A stretch of DNA of 64,000 nt from Gammaproteobacteria bacterium (GCA_018815325.1 JAHIYE010000013.1:62001-126000); one strand, 5' to 3'; counted from the stretch's first letter, positions 39,706 through 49,700 are shown. The notes: generated from the letters alone by a model not told the origin. A program made the numbers and translations.

Positions 39706-41622
39706 TCAGAGCGGCCAGACCCACAGCAAGGTGGGCACCCCGACCAGCACCACCAGAATATCGGTGGGCAATCCCATGCGCCAGTAGTCGCCAAACCGGA
39801 AGCCACCGGGCCCGAGAATCAGCGTGTTGTTCTGGTGCCCGATCGGTGTGAGGAACGCACAGGATGCGCCGACGGCAACTGCCATCAAAAAGGCATCGCC
39901 GCTGACGCCCAACTGAGACGAGGTACTGATCGCAATCGGACACATGACGGCGGCCGTTGCCGCGTTGTTCATGAAGTCGGTCAACAGCATGGTTGCCACC
40001 AGGATGACAGCCAGCCCGATCACGGCGCTCCCCTGCGCCACACTCTCAAGCAGCATGCGCGCAATCACGTCAGCGGCCCCGGTGCTGGCCATGGCATCCG
40101 CCACCGGCAGCATGGCGGCCAGCAGCACGATGACCGACCAGTCGATGGCGCTGTAGATCGACCGGACCGGCACCAGCCCCAGCACGACCATGGCCAGTGC
40201 ACCGGCAGCGAATGCCACGGCAGCTGGCAGCAAGCCAAGAGCAGCCAAGCCTACGGCAAAGACCATGACCAGCGTGGCCGACACCGCCTGCCCTTTCTTG
40301 GGTACCCGGATATCACGGGTTGCAAGCGGCAGGCAACTGAACTGGTTGGCAAAGTCAGACAGTGCTTCAGCAGCGCCCTGCATGAGCAGCACGTCACCGG
40401 CACGGATCGTGGTTGAGCGCAGGCGCTTGATCTTGCGGCGCCCCTGGCGCGAAATGGCCAGCAGGTTAATGCCGTGGCTCGTGCGCAGTTCGATGTCGGA
40501 TGCCGATCGGTTCAACAAAGCCGAGTTCGGACTCACCACCAGCTCCTGCACCACGACCTCTTCGGACTTGACCTTCTCTTTTTCCTTCTCCCTGGTCTTT
40601 TCCTTTGCCTTGTCATCCACAACAGGTGCGCTCTGAATCGCCCTGCCGTCTGCCTCAATGCGCTGCTTCGCAGCACCGGGCTCGACGGGCTTTCCCTGCT
40701 CGTCCTGGGACGGCTGCTCAACGGCATCCGACGGCACATCCTCTTCCAGCTTGAGGCCCAGACTCGCCAAGGCCGAGGTAAGCGACTCAGGCTCCACTTC
40801 CACCACCAGAATGTCGCCCTGCCGCAAGACCAGGCGCGGGCTGGGAGCGTAGATGCGCACCTCATGACGCACCATGCCCACGATCTGCGCCCCCGCCTCG
40901 TCGAGCAACTGCTCGACCTCACGCAAACGCTTGTTTTCGGCCTTGCTGCCCTCGACGATACGAACCTCGCTCAGGTACGCGCCCGACTCGAAGCTGCCAT
41001 TGTCAGACTGCTTGCGCGAAGGCACCAGCCGCCAGCCAATCAGTCCGACAAACAGAATGCCGACCACAGAGACCGCCAGTCCCACCGGCGCAAAGTCAAA
41101 CATCCCGAAGCTCTGCCCGGCGGCAGTCGCCCGATAGCCCGCGACGATCAAATTCGGTGGGGTGCCGATCAGGGTCGTCATGCCCCCCAGAATCGAGCCG
41201 AAAGCCAGCGGCATGAGCACCTTGCCTGCGGGCAGCTTGTGCTTGCTGGCAAGCTGCAGGCCAATCGGCATCAGCAGCGCCAGCGCGCCGACATTGTTCA
41301 TGAAGCTCGACAACAAGGCCGCCAGGCTGATCAGCGCCAGGATGCTGACCGTTGGCCCGGCCGAGGTTGGCAGCAAGCGCTTGGCCAGCACATCCACGGC
41401 CCCCGTGATCTGCAGGCCATAGCCGAGTACAAGCACACATGCCACCGTGATCACCGCCGGGTGCCCGAAACCTGCAAAGGCCTGTGCCGAGGGCACCAAG
41501 CCCGTCACCACGCACACCAGCAAGGCCCCCCAGGCCACCATGTCATGCCGCCAGCGTCCCCACAGAAACATGACCATGGTGGCCACGAGTACCAACACAA
41601 TCACGAGCTGGGCACCGATCAT
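39706..41622 (-). CDS. SLC13-family permease with two RCK_C (TrkA-C) domains
   Basis: A 638-residue membrane transporter of the divalent anion/sodium symporter superfamily. The first membrane half carries SSFMNNVGALALLMPIG (105-121) and GTPPNLIVAG (153-162); the second half repeats this with TDFMNNAATAAVMCPIA. Between them lie two RCK_C domains (about 214-291 and 355-430) joined by a 60-residue, highly charged linker with KTREKEKEKVKSEE. The family carries sulfate, carboxylates or thiosulfate; the substrate is not predictable here. It is near but not coupled to prpE. Confidence 0.87.
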   Translation of the reverse strand: MIGAQLVIVLVLVATMVMFLWGRWRHDMVAWGALLVCVVTGLVPSAQAFAGFGHPAVITVACVLVLGYGLQITGAVDVLAKRLLPTSAGPTVSILALISLAALLSSFMNNVGALALLMPIGLQLASKHKLPAGKVLMPLAFGSILGGMTTLIGTPPNLIVAGYRATAAGQSFGMFDFAPVGLAVSVVGILFVGLIGWRLVPSRKQSDNGSFESGAYLSEVRIVEGSKAENKRLREVEQLLDEAGAQIVGMVRHEVRIYAPSPRLVLRQGDILVVEVEPESLTSALASLGLKLEEDVPSDAVEQPSQDEQGKPVEPGAAKQRIEADGRAIQSAPVVDDKAKEKTREKEKEKVKSEEVVVQELVVSPNSALLNRSASDIELRTSHGINLLAISRQGRRKIKRLRSTTIRAGDVLLMQGAAEALSDFANQFSCLPLATRDIRVPKKGQAVSATLVMVFAVGLAALGLLPAAVAFAAGALAMVVLGLVPVRSIYSAIDWSVIVLLAAMLPVADAMASTGAADVIARMLLESVAQGSAVIGLAVILVATMLLTDFMNNAATAAVMCPIAISTSSQLGVSGDAFLMAVAVGASCAFLTPIGHQNNTLILGPGGFRFGDYWRMGLPTDILVVLVGVPTLLWVWPL

Positions 41623-41667
41623 GGGGTATTTCTCAAAAAACGCATATACGCAGGGACTCCAGAATGA

Positions 41668-42366
41668 TCAATAAGGCAATGATGGTGAGGCGCCTGGCGT
41701 CGTACTGGCTGGGGTTTGTGGTTTTGCACCGACCTCTGCCGCCGACTCGCCCGGGAAAAGCACCTTGAGCTGGTATTCAGGACCACGCTTCCACTGCTGC
41801 TCCTTGATCAGCCACTTGGTCACGAACTCCCTGACGGTCTGGCGGGCCGGCTCTTTCACCAGCTCCAGGTAACTGGCGCTGGCAGCGCGCTTGGCCAACT
41901 CCGGCGTCATCGAGCGCTCCAGTGCTGCCAGATTTTCGTATTTGTTGAGGCGTGCCCAGCCGTTCTCGGTGTACTTTTGCAGCTGCGCAGTATCAAAAGC
42001 CACCGGCAGGCTGGGTTGAATCGGTGGCGCCACCACCACGGCACTCTTGCCTGTGATGACGACCGTCCACTCTGGTGCAAGCTCGATGTGATAACGGTAA
42101 TGCGTCGGCACCTGCACATGCGAGACCGTCGTACCGAGGTTGATGCCCCAGAACTCCCGTGTGTCAGAGCGCGTGAAGCGCTCGTGGGCCGTGATGACGG
42201 CCACCTCCAGCAGGCCGCCCGGCGTACGCATGACCACTGGCACCTCGCGGGCCATGATCACGGATTTTTCGACCTCCTCCTGTTGCGCGCTCAGGTACCA
42301 GGCAGCAAACACCGCTGCCACCAGGGCAGCCAGGCCAAGCCCCCGGAATTTGAAGTTGATCTCCAT
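41668..42366 (-). CDS. Membrane-anchored protein of unknown function (DUF4230-like)
   Basis: A 232-residue protein with an N-terminal anchor (about 9-25, GLGLAALVAAVFAAWYLSA) and a soluble domain containing PGGLLEVAVITAHERFTRSD, FWGINLGTTVSHVQVP and a helical tail, ending in a Pro/Ser/Thr-rich segment. The strand pattern followed by long helices is like DUF4230, but the match is by eye. The start at 42366 (MEINFKFRG) is preferred over an upstream frame extension. It lies 45 bases upstream of the SLC13 permease on the same strand, so the two may be cotranscribed. Confidence 0.7.
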   Translation of the reverse strand: MEINFKFRGLGLAALVAAVFAAWYLSAQQEEVEKSVIMAREVPVVMRTPGGLLEVAVITAHERFTRSDTREFWGINLGTTVSHVQVPTHYRYHIELAPEWTVVITGKSAVVVAPPIQPSLPVAFDTAQLQKYTENGWARLNKYENLAALERSMTPELAKRAASASYLELVKEPARQTVREFVTKWLIKEQQWKRGPEYQLKVLFPGESAAEVGAKPQTPASTTPGASPSLPY

Positions 42367-42456
42367 GCGAGCTATTTTGCCCTGCGACAGTCCCCGTAGT
42401 GACGACAAGACAACGCTGTGAACTAGGGGTATTCACCCTGCAGCAAGGCTACGGCG

Positions 42457-42873
42457 TCAAGCGCTGCTGTCTGGTGGGCCTACCCAGAAATGGGGGTTGT
42501 ACGCGACCTCCCAGAGGTAGCCGTCCGGGTCTCTGAAATAACCCGAGTAGCCCCCCCAGAACACTTTCTGTGCCGGTTTGGTCAGGGTAGCCCCTGCCGC
42601 CAACGCCTGCGCCATGAGCTGATCGACCTCGGCCTCGGAGGTCAGGTTATGGGCCAGTGCAAAGCCGGCAAAGCCCTCGCCCTGAGGCGATACCCCCGCA
42701 TCCTCGGCCAGTGCATCACGCCCAAACAAGCCCAGCCAGCTGCCATTCAGGGTAAAAAAAGCCACCCCGGGCGGCGAATCCATTCTGGGCAAACCCAAGC
42801 CCTGTTCATAGAACCGCACCGAAGCAGCCAGATCGCGAACCCCCAAGGTGATCATGCTGATGCGTGGTTTCAT
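42457..42873 (-). CDS. VOC superfamily (glyoxalase-like) protein
   Basis: A 138-residue protein with two beta-alpha-beta-beta-beta modules: SMITLGVRDLAASVRFYEQG and, in the second, VFWGGYSGYFRDPDGYLWEV. The final Glu in LWEV is a typical metal ligand, while a His at the first-module position is not obvious. Function may be a small-molecule lyase/isomerase or antibiotic-binding protein; it cannot be narrowed. It is monocistronic; 212 bases without any recognisable gene separate it from the DUF1304 gene upstream. Confidence 0.85.
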   Translation of the reverse strand: MKPRISMITLGVRDLAASVRFYEQGLGLPRMDSPPGVAFFTLNGSWLGLFGRDALAEDAGVSPQGEGFAGFALAHNLTSEAEVDQLMAQALAAGATLTKPAQKVFWGGYSGYFRDPDGYLWEVAYNPHFWVGPPDSSA

Positions 42874-43085
42874 CGACAGCCCCTCCGATATTGCAATCCC
42901 AAATCCATTCAGGCCATTCTGGTATCAGTGCATCCTATTGCCTGCCCGAATGCCCTGCCGCCATAGTCATGCGTCAAGTCTGGACCGGAATCGCCATGAC
43001 GCTCATGCCTCGGAACATGAGTTCCATGAAGGTCATGTGCCTGCGGTACACATGACAGATCCGTTTGGCTGCCTGCAGCAGACAC

Positions 43086-43442
43086 TCAAGACAGGTATAC
43101 CAACACCCAACCTAGCGCCGCCGGCAGCGCCTGCACAAACAAAATCTTGCGGCTGGCGGTGGCTGCACCATACACACCCGCTACCAGCACACAGCTCAGG
43201 AAAAACAGCTTCACATCCGTACCGCCACTGCCCAGACTCAGACCCCAGAAAAGGCCAGCGGCAAGAAAGCCGTTGTACAGCCCCTGGTTCGCCGCAAGCA
43301 CCTTGGATGCCTTGGCCGCCTCCAGCGTCTGGCCAAAAGCACGCAAGCCGGCAGGCTTGTCCCACAGAAACATCTCGAGCACGAGGAAATAGACATGCAG
43401 CAGGGCTACAAGAGCGACGACGATATTGGCAACGGTTGACAC
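43086..43442 (-). CDS. DUF1304 small membrane protein
   Basis: A 118-residue protein with four predicted membrane helices. The motif LLHVYFLVLEMFLWDKPAGLR followed by NQGLYNGFLAAGLFWGL is characteristic of DUF1304. The start codon is GTG with a strong AAGGAG seven bases upstream. No biochemical function is known. An 8-bp hairpin lies about 20 bases upstream. Confidence 0.85.
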   Translation of the reverse strand: MSTVANIVVALVALLHVYFLVLEMFLWDKPAGLRAFGQTLEAAKASKVLAANQGLYNGFLAAGLFWGLSLGSGGTDVKLFFLSCVLVAGVYGAATASRKILFVQALPAALGWVLVYLS

Positions 43443-43463
43443 AGGATTCTCCTTAACTGGATG

Positions 43464-43484
43464 GCTTCATCATGTCGATGAAGC
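43464..43484. other. 8-bp hairpin upstream of the DUF1304 gene
   Basis: GCTTCATC-ATGTC-GATGAAGC is a perfect 8-bp inverted repeat with a 5-base loop, between the DUF998-like gene (ends 43585) and the DUF1304 gene. It could terminate the upstream transcript or bind a regulator; no U-run follows immediately. Confidence 0.4.
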
Positions 43485-43584
43485 GCAGACTTTGCTGAAT
43501 GCATTACGACTATTTTTTTGCCACATACCCGTCCTGGCACTTCGCGTCGAAATCAGTACGTGAGGGAGTATCCGGGACGGCAAC

Positions 43585-44238
43585 TCAAGTTTCATCATCG
43601 CTCAGAATCCCCTCTCCCTTGGTAAACCAGGAGACACCAAAGGCCACGATCGCGAGTGCCTCGAACCAGAACACCGGGTTCCAGGCTCGCAGCGGTGAAT
43701 CATGCGGCAGAAATCGTGTGGCCGCGAGCACGGCCATGCAGGCCAACATGGCGTAACCACAAACCGTGTAGACCATGTTGCGATAACGCTTGCGAGCGGT
43801 CCAGGGCTTGGCTGGGTCTGTCTTGCGAAAAAGGACCAGCGCGAAATAAGACAGCGTGAGAAAGAAGCCAGTGGCACTGGCAAGGTGGACGTAGCCGATG
43901 ATTTTTTCGGCATCTGTCGGGGACGAATTGGGCACACCAGGAAAGAAGGCCACCCCCAGTGCAAAAAAACAGGCGATGTTGCCCGCGATGTCGTCGCGTT
44001 TGTCATAGCCGCGATACGACAGCATAAACACCGCAATGGCGCACAAACTGCCCACCAATACATCGCGCATCAGTGTGTAGTAGTAGCTGCTGATCGAATC
44101 TTCAAAGCCCGCATTTTTGAGCACCATGTTGCCGATGGCGAGGACGAAGGGCAAGCCCACCGCCACCACGCCAATCGCCTTACGCAAACCCATGTAGGAG
44201 AGCACCAGGGTCTGGTTCGGTGGCTGCTGATTGAACAT
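43585..44238 (-). CDS. Multi-pass membrane protein (DUF998-like)
   Basis: A 217-residue protein with six predicted membrane helices. Recognisable segments are DSISSYYYTLMRDVLVGSLC, LSYRGYDKRDDIAGNIAC and FPGVPNSSPTDAEKIIGYVH, which fit the DUF998 group of bacterial membrane proteins. The start at 44238 (MFNQQPP) is used because GAGGAG lies six bases upstream; an ATG at 44244 would overlap the ribosome site. The function is unknown. The flanking 201-base gap upstream contains dispersed repeat copy A. Confidence 0.72.
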   Translation of the reverse strand: MFNQQPPNQTLVLSYMGLRKAIGVVAVGLPFVLAIGNMVLKNAGFEDSISSYYYTLMRDVLVGSLCAIAVFMLSYRGYDKRDDIAGNIACFFALGVAFFPGVPNSSPTDAEKIIGYVHLASATGFFLTLSYFALVLFRKTDPAKPWTARKRYRNMVYTVCGYAMLACMAVLAATRFLPHDSPLRAWNPVFWFEALAIVAFGVSWFTKGEGILSDDET

Positions 44239-44375
44239 GTCCATCTCCTCGGAGTCACACGATTTGAAACTTTACGGCTCAATCTCAACCGCCACGCGGT
44301 TTCTATTCTTGTGATTCAGGCTCTCGCTACTGGAGAGCCCTGAATGCATCAACCACCCTGATTGCTATTATTTAT

Positions 44376-44417
44376 ATAGCTGCTCCCGCATGCTGCAAAA
44401 GGGCCAGCAGCCAATTT
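44376..44417. repeat. Dispersed intergenic repeat, copy A
   Basis: A 42-base element in the gap 44239-44439, beginning ATAGCTGCTCCCGCA and ending AAGGGCCAGCAGCCAATTT. Hand alignment gives 30/42 matches to copy B (6611-6652) and 22/42 to copy C (57979-58020). It is preceded by an A/T-rich stretch (TTGCTATTATTTAT) that may belong to the element. Confidence 0.7.
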
Positions 44418-44439
44418 GACCAAAAAACTTTGGGGCAAC

Positions 44440-45051
44440 CTATTTCACCAGCGCCAGCATGTCCTTGAACGCAGGGTGCTCCGCCGAGCGGACCCATTCG
44501 AAGGCCACCATCTCGGTTGTCACCAACTCGGCACCAGCACCAGCCAGGCGGTCAAAGGCAGCATCACGGTTGCGCTCGGTACGTGAGCCACAGGCATCGG
44601 TCACCACCCAGACGTCAAACTCGTCGTCGAGCAAGTCCAGCGCCGTTTGCACCAGGCACACATGGGCCTCGCAACCCGCGATCACCACCGCGTTGCGCTG
44701 CCCGGCGGCGGCCGGTTTCTGCAGGTGTTTGGGCAAGCTGCGTGCATTGCCCTGCGGAGCCCGGGCTGGCGGACGCAGCCACTCGCCCAGGCCCTCCTCC
44801 ATCGCGCTGAACTGCATCTTGGCCAGCGTCTTGCCGCCCGCCTGCTCAATCAGGGCCTGCAGCTCAGGCACATTGGGCCCCAGGCCGCTGGGGTTTTCTT
44901 CGGTGGCCCACACCGGCACGGCCATGAGCCTGGCCATCTGGGCCAGGCGCTTGGCATTGGCCAGGACTGCAGGCCCCTCGTGGATCACAGGCATCAGGCG
45001 CACCTGGTAATCAATGAGCAGCAGTTGGGAATCGTCAGCGTCGAGCAGCAT
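44440..45051 (-). CDS. Isochorismatase-family cysteine hydrolase
   Basis: A 203-residue cysteine hydrolase. The catalytic triad is visible as Asp14 (LLIDYQ), Lys78 (KTLAKMQFSA) and Cys127 (VVIAGCEAHVCL). It resembles YcaC-type hydrolases. Residues about 92-120 (PPARAPQGNARSLPKHLQ) look like an inserted low-complexity loop before the catalytic cysteine strand. The substrate is unknown. The stop-to-start gap to the acrylyl-CoA-reductase-like gene is 39 bases, so cotranscription is likely. No clear ribosome site precedes the ATG. Confidence 0.85.
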   Translation of the reverse strand: MLLDADDSQLLLIDYQVRLMPVIHEGPAVLANAKRLAQMARLMAVPVWATEENPSGLGPNVPELQALIEQAGGKTLAKMQFSAMEEGLGEWLRPPARAPQGNARSLPKHLQKPAAAGQRNAVVIAGCEAHVCLVQTALDLLDDEFDVWVVTDACGSRTERNRDAAFDRLAGAGAELVTTEMVAFEWVRSAEHPAFKDMLALVK

Positions 45052-45090
45052 AAGAGGAGAAGTGGTTCAGGAAATGGTCGATCTTAAGCT

Positions 45091-46071
45091 TCAGGAAGCT
45101 ATCCGCACCAGCACCCGGCCCCGGACCTTGCCGTCCATCAGCTGCTGTGCCTTCTCCGTGGCAGCCTCCAGCGGCACCTCTTCGATGATGCTTTCCAGGT
45201 GCGAGGGGTCGAGATCGCGCGCCAGCCGGTCCCATGCGCGCTGGCGTTTGGCCAAGGGCGCCATCACCGAGTCGATACCGGCCAGCGTGACACCACGCAG
45301 AATGAAGGGCATGACCGTAGTAGGCAAATCCATGCCCTGTGCCAGCCCACAGGCAGCCACCACACCGCCGTAACGGGTTTGCGCCAGGGCATTGGCCAAA
45401 GTGTGCGAGCCCACCGCATCCACCACACCTGCCCAGCGCTCTTTCTGGAATGGCTTGCCGGCCTGGGCCAGCTCAGTGCGGTCAATGATGGCACTGGCCC
45501 CTAGCGACTTGAGATAGGCCTCTTCGCTCGCCTTGCCGGTGGCGGCCACCACCTTGTAGCCCAGCTTGCCCAGCAGCGCCACGGCGACGCTGCCCACGCC
45601 GCCGGTTGCGCCCGTCACCAGCACCTCGCCCATCTCGGGTTTGACGCCATGGTCTTCGAGCGCCAATACGCAAAGCATGGCGGTGTAACCGGCCGTACCA
45701 ATCGCCATGGCCTGGCGGGCCGTGAAGGCCATGGGCAGACGCACCAGCCAGTCCCCCTTCAGGCGGGCTTTCTCAGCCAGGCAGCCCCAATGGGTTTCGC
45801 CGACGCCCCAGCCGTTGTGCACGAAGATATCACCGGCCTTCCAGCTCGGGTGTGTGGACTCAAGCACCGTACCGGCACCATCAATGCCCGCCACCATGGG
45901 CCACTTCCGCACCACCGGGCCCTTGTTGGTAATGGCCAGAGCATCCTTGTAGTTCAGGGTGGAATAGGCCACTGAGACAGTGACGTCCCCCTCTGGCAAG
46001 CGGCCCTCCTCCAGTTGGGTCAGCTTGGCGCTGAAGCCGTCCGTGTTGTCCAGCAACAAGGCCTTGAACAT
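45091..46071 (-). CDS. acuI: Acrylyl-CoA reductase-like MDR oxidoreductase (AcuI/YhdH)
   Basis: A 326-residue medium-chain dehydrogenase/reductase without zinc-ligand cysteines. [18 protein letters not shown] and GIDGAGTV belong to the catalytic domain; [17 protein letters not shown] is the NADPH-binding motif; GRVLVRI closes the protein as in YhdH. AcuI reduces acrylyl-CoA to propionyl-CoA and protects against acrylate toxicity. The start at 46071 has GAGGAG six bases upstream; an earlier in-frame ATG at 46077 overlaps that site. It diverges from the NlpC/P60 gene. Confidence 0.88.
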   Translation of the reverse strand: MFKALLLDNTDGFSAKLTQLEEGRLPEGDVTVSVAYSTLNYKDALAITNKGPVVRKWPMVAGIDGAGTVLESTHPSWKAGDIFVHNGWGVGETHWGCLAEKARLKGDWLVRLPMAFTARQAMAIGTAGYTAMLCVLALEDHGVKPEMGEVLVTGATGGVGSVAVALLGKLGYKVVAATGKASEEAYLKSLGASAIIDRTELAQAGKPFQKERWAGVVDAVGSHTLANALAQTRYGGVVAACGLAQGMDLPTTVMPFILRGVTLAGIDSVMAPLAKRQRAWDRLARDLDPSHLESIIEEVPLEAATEKAQQLMDGKVRGRVLVRIAS

Positions 46072-46135
46072 ATTCATCTCCTCAAAACTGTTGTAAATCA
46101 ATGACTTGTAGCGCTATTACCGAATAAACTTTAAC

Positions 46136-46165
46136 TTGACGCCACCGCATTCCTGCGCTTATCCT
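46136..46165 (+). promoter_or_regulatory. Sigma-70-like promoter of the NlpC/P60 gene (leaderless)
   Basis: TTGACG (46136-46141) and TATCCT (46160-46165) are separated by 18 bases. The expected transcription start, about 7 bases after the -10, falls at or next to the ATG at 46173. No Shine-Dalgarno is present between them, so the mRNA is predicted to be leaderless. Confidence 0.5.
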
Positions 46166-46172
46166 ACGCCGC

Positions 46173-46742
46173 ATGCGGATCCTCAGCGCCATTGTTGTCC
46201 TTTTGCTTGCGAGCCAAGCCCATGCCGGCCCAGTGGCCGAGGGGGATGACATGGGCCGCTTCATGGCGGACAGGGGCCTGCTGAGTCAAATCTCCCAGGC
46301 CCAGCAGAGCGTGCGTGCCAAAGCCTCCGAGCTGGTGGTCACCGCCATGGGCTCGCTGGGTGTTCCCTACAAGCGCGGCGGCAACACCTTTGAAGGTGGC
46401 TTTGATTGCAGCGGCTTTGTCCGTGCCATGTACGAACAGACCGTGGGCCTGCTGCTGCCCCGGCGTGCCGAGCAGCAGGCGGCCGCCACCGAAAAGATCG
46501 ACCGCACCGAGTTGCAACCGGGTGACCTGGTGTTTTTCAACACCATGCGTCGCCACTTCAGCCACGTCGGCATCTACGTGGGCGACCACAAGTTCATCCA
46601 CTCCCCCAAGCCAGGCGCCGAGGTACGGGTGGAAGACATGCGTGTGAGCTACTGGAACCGTCGCTTTGATGGCGCCCGCCGCGTCCAGGACATCCAGGTC
46701 AGTGCCGCTACGGCAGAGGTTAAGAGCAGCGCCCAACCCTAG
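46173..46742 (+). CDS. NlpC/P60 (C40) cell-wall hydrolase
   Basis: A 189-residue exported endopeptidase. A signal peptide ends near AHA (residue 18), followed by a helical linker and the NlpC/P60 domain: Cys79 in FDCSGFVRAMY, His131 in FSHVGIYVGDHKFIHS, and His143 in the same stretch as the third catalytic position. The family cuts gamma-D-Glu-meso-DAP bonds in peptidoglycan. The ATG lies just after a sigma-70-like promoter with no ribosome site. It converges with tpsA with a 16-base gap and diverges from acuI. Confidence 0.92.
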   Translation: MRILSAIVVLLLASQAHAGPVAEGDDMGRFMADRGLLSQISQAQQSVRAKASELVVTAMGSLGVPYKRGGNTFEGGFDCSGFVRAMYEQTVGLLLPRRAEQQAAATEKIDRTELQPGDLVFFNTMRRHFSHVGIYVGDHKFIHSPKPGAEVRVEDMRVSYWNRRFDGARRVQDIQVSAATAEVKSSAQP

Positions 46743-46758
46743 CCGTCGCGACTGACCG

Positions 46759-49700
46759 CTACTTCTCTTTTTCGTTCCCGTTCCCGTTCCCGTTCCCGTT
46801 CCCGTTCCCGTTCCCGTTTCCGTTTCCGTTTCCGTTTCCGTTTCCGTTTCCGTTTCCGTTTCCGTTTCCGTTTCCGTTTCCACTTTCGTTGCTGCTACCG
46901 CTACTGTTGCCGTTGCCGGTACCGCTGTTGCTGCTGCTACTACCGCTACTGCCGCTACTGCCGCTACTGCCGCGATTGTTGCCAGGGCTCAGGTCGAGTT
47001 CCACCGCACCTCCCTTGGCAAGCGCTGCGCCAGCCCCGGATGGCGAACTGCGGGTAACGGTTACCTGACGGGTACTGGAAACAGCAGCGACCTGTGTACC
47101 ACCAGTGGCTTTACTCTCCCCTGAAGCCGGGCTGCTGTCACCCGAGCTTGTGCTGCTCCCAGTAGACGACTTGCTACCGGAGGATGACTCACCCGTTCCA
47201 GAGGAGGACGACTCACCTCCGCCCGTAGCGCTTGTCGAAGAGGGCGTCGACTTAGCCCCGCCACTTGATGGCGTATTTGCAGAAGGTGCGCCACTCCCGC
47301 CACCTGCCGCTGTCGGCGGGAGCGAGCCGATGTCAACATTGTTAGACACGGTGATCGGCGCGGGCGGTAGCGGCGCCGGTGGCGGTGGTGGTGGTGGTGG
47401 AACAAAGGGAGGAATATAAATGGTAGGCGGTACAACCGGGTCCACAGTGGGCTTGCCGTTCACGTCGACGATACTTGTCCCAAGGACATCGACCTTGCCG
47501 AAGGTGCCGCCGAGACTGCCTTTCGGCGCATCAACGCCGATAGTGCTCGCGCGACCAGTAATATCCGCGCGGAGTCCAGCGCGCACAGTGGCTGTCGTGA
47601 CATCCACGGCCAAGTCCATCGTGCTGCCTGCATTCGCCGTCAATACAGGTGCGGTCACGCTGCCCTTGATGATGTTGCCCGCCAGCGAAGCCGATTGGCT
47701 TGCCGTCACCGTCGCATTCAAGGTTTCCTGAGCGGTGGCCGTCACCGCCCGGCCCCCGATGGAGCCAGTGATATTCCTGGCCGCCACCGCAACATCGCCG
47801 TTGCTGGTTGTTGAGCCTGTCACATTACCGGTAGCATTCAGCGTGCTGGTGCCCCCCGTGTCCGTTGCTTTCAGGGTGTTGTTGCTCAAAGCTACATCCC
47901 CCTGTGCATCAATCTTGTAGCTTTTTACGCGCAAGGTACCCGTGTCGCTCAGAGCAAATTGCCTCGAAGTCACCTCAAAACGACCCAGCGGGTTTCCTTC
48001 TGCACCTCCCGATTTCATGCTCACGTCACCGCGTGTGGCACCAGATCCCGCCGTCAGGGTCAATGCATACGGTGTAGCTCCTTCGTTCTGCACATCGCCG
48101 TTCAATGCGATGTTCGCGCCATTGGTGGCCAGCGTGGTGTCACCCAGCAGCTTCACCTGGGCAGCAAAGGTGATGCCGGTTGCGGTGCTAGCCGTCACCT
48201 TGCCGCTGATGCCTGAATCGGCCGCACCGGCATCGAGCGTCAGGCCGTTGAGCGTCGCGTCATTGAAGCGGAGATCTCTCTGGCTGTTCAGGCTCACGCT
48301 TTCGCTGTAAGTACCGGAAGCCACGTTAACCGTGTTGCCTGAGGCTGCCGCATCAACGCCGCGCTGGACACTGCCGCTGGCTTGCGTGACATAGACATTG
48401 TTGGCCTCCCAGGTCACCAGGCCTCGCCCTGCGCCGTCCAGTGCATGGGTAACGCGGTCTTCAATCGCAAAACCATCTGCTGCACCGGTAAAGACTGCAC
48501 CCCGCGCATCCACCCGGGTGTTATCGACCGCAATATCCTGTCCATTGTTTTCAAACCGGGTTCCGCCACTGATCGTCACGGCCGACTGACCACCTGCGCC
48601 ATTGCTCAAGGTTTCAACCCGCAGCCCAACCCCATCGGAGCCCTCTATGCTGCCCCCGATGATGTTGACGCTTTGCAGGCTGGCGGGCGCGGGCGTGTAG
48701 CTGGTGCTGTCGCCAGGTATGCCTCGCGTCTTAATGACAACCGCCGCTCGACTTGCATCGCCTGAGCTATGCCCAGAGTTTCTGACCACCACATTCTGGA
48801 GATTTATCGCATCAAAAACGTCGTACTTCAGGTTGATATCGATTGCAGAACCGTATTGCATGTGCTGAGAAGACGTTGAAGGTGCACCGTAATTTCCAGC
48901 ATTGGTAACTGTGACGTCCTTCAAAGTGAGGTTATTCGCAGTTTCGAAATAAAAGCCCTTGAATGTTGGGCCATCAACCGTGACGTTGTCGAACAAGGCA
49001 TTCGAGAATGACGCCTTAGCGACCGGTATGCCACCGACCATTTCATAGCCGTTATAGGTCTGCACACCGATCTGACCACCCGTGATCGTGCTGTTCAGCA
49101 TGCGGAAGTTGTCTGCTTTGGTTGTTGTGCTGTTACGCATGCCATACGTGTTGTTATTGAAGGCAACACGATTGACCGTCACATTGTTGGAGGTGCGCTC
49201 CAGGCGGAGCCCGTATGCGTAATCAGCAATTGAAAAATCTGCCAGCGTAACGCCCGAGGCATTGTCGATCCTGATCGCATCACCGCTTCCCGCCGCAGCA
49301 GACTGAAGTATGGTCTGCCCCATACCGGCACCGTTCAGGGTCAATTCTTTCGTGATGTTGAGGTTCTCGGCATAGGTGCCGGCACCCACATTGATGCTGG
49401 CACCGCTACTGGACTGGTCAATCGCCCGCGCAATTGACATGGCTTGCGTGCCACCGCCAGTGAGGTTACCCACACCAACCGCAAAGTTCTGCGTCAGCGC
49501 TGAACCGCTCCAGCCCTGGACGTAGCTGTAGCTCGAACTGAGGCTCGGCAGATTGACGGCGAAGTCATAGGCCTTCTGCTGTGTGGACTGCAGCCAGGTG
49601 TATTGACCGCTATCCGTGTTGGTCGAATTGCGCACCCCGTAGCTGAAACCAGCAATGTTCAGAGTGCCGAAATCTTTGCTCGCCGATTGGTCCTGCATGT

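Noticed and set aside
39600-39806. 68-codon minus-strand frame between prpE and the SLC13 gene
   Set aside because: It overlaps the 3' end of the permease in another frame and shows no recognisable features.
42874-43085. Possible small gene in the 212-base gap between the VOC and DUF1304 genes
   Set aside because: Short frames exist on both strands but none has a ribosome site with a plausible protein; I see nothing to support a gene.
46774-46881. Phase-variable on/off switch at the tpsA repeat
   Set aside because: The unit is six bases, a multiple of three, so slippage cannot shift the frame.
46774-46881. CRISPR-like array
   Set aside because: The units are contiguous with no spacers and are coding; no cas genes are present anywhere in the window.
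46164-46883. Minus-strand frame with alternating Glu-Thr and Gly-Thr repeats
   Set aside because: It is the hexamer repeat read in a wrong frame and then runs antisense to the NlpC/P60 gene.
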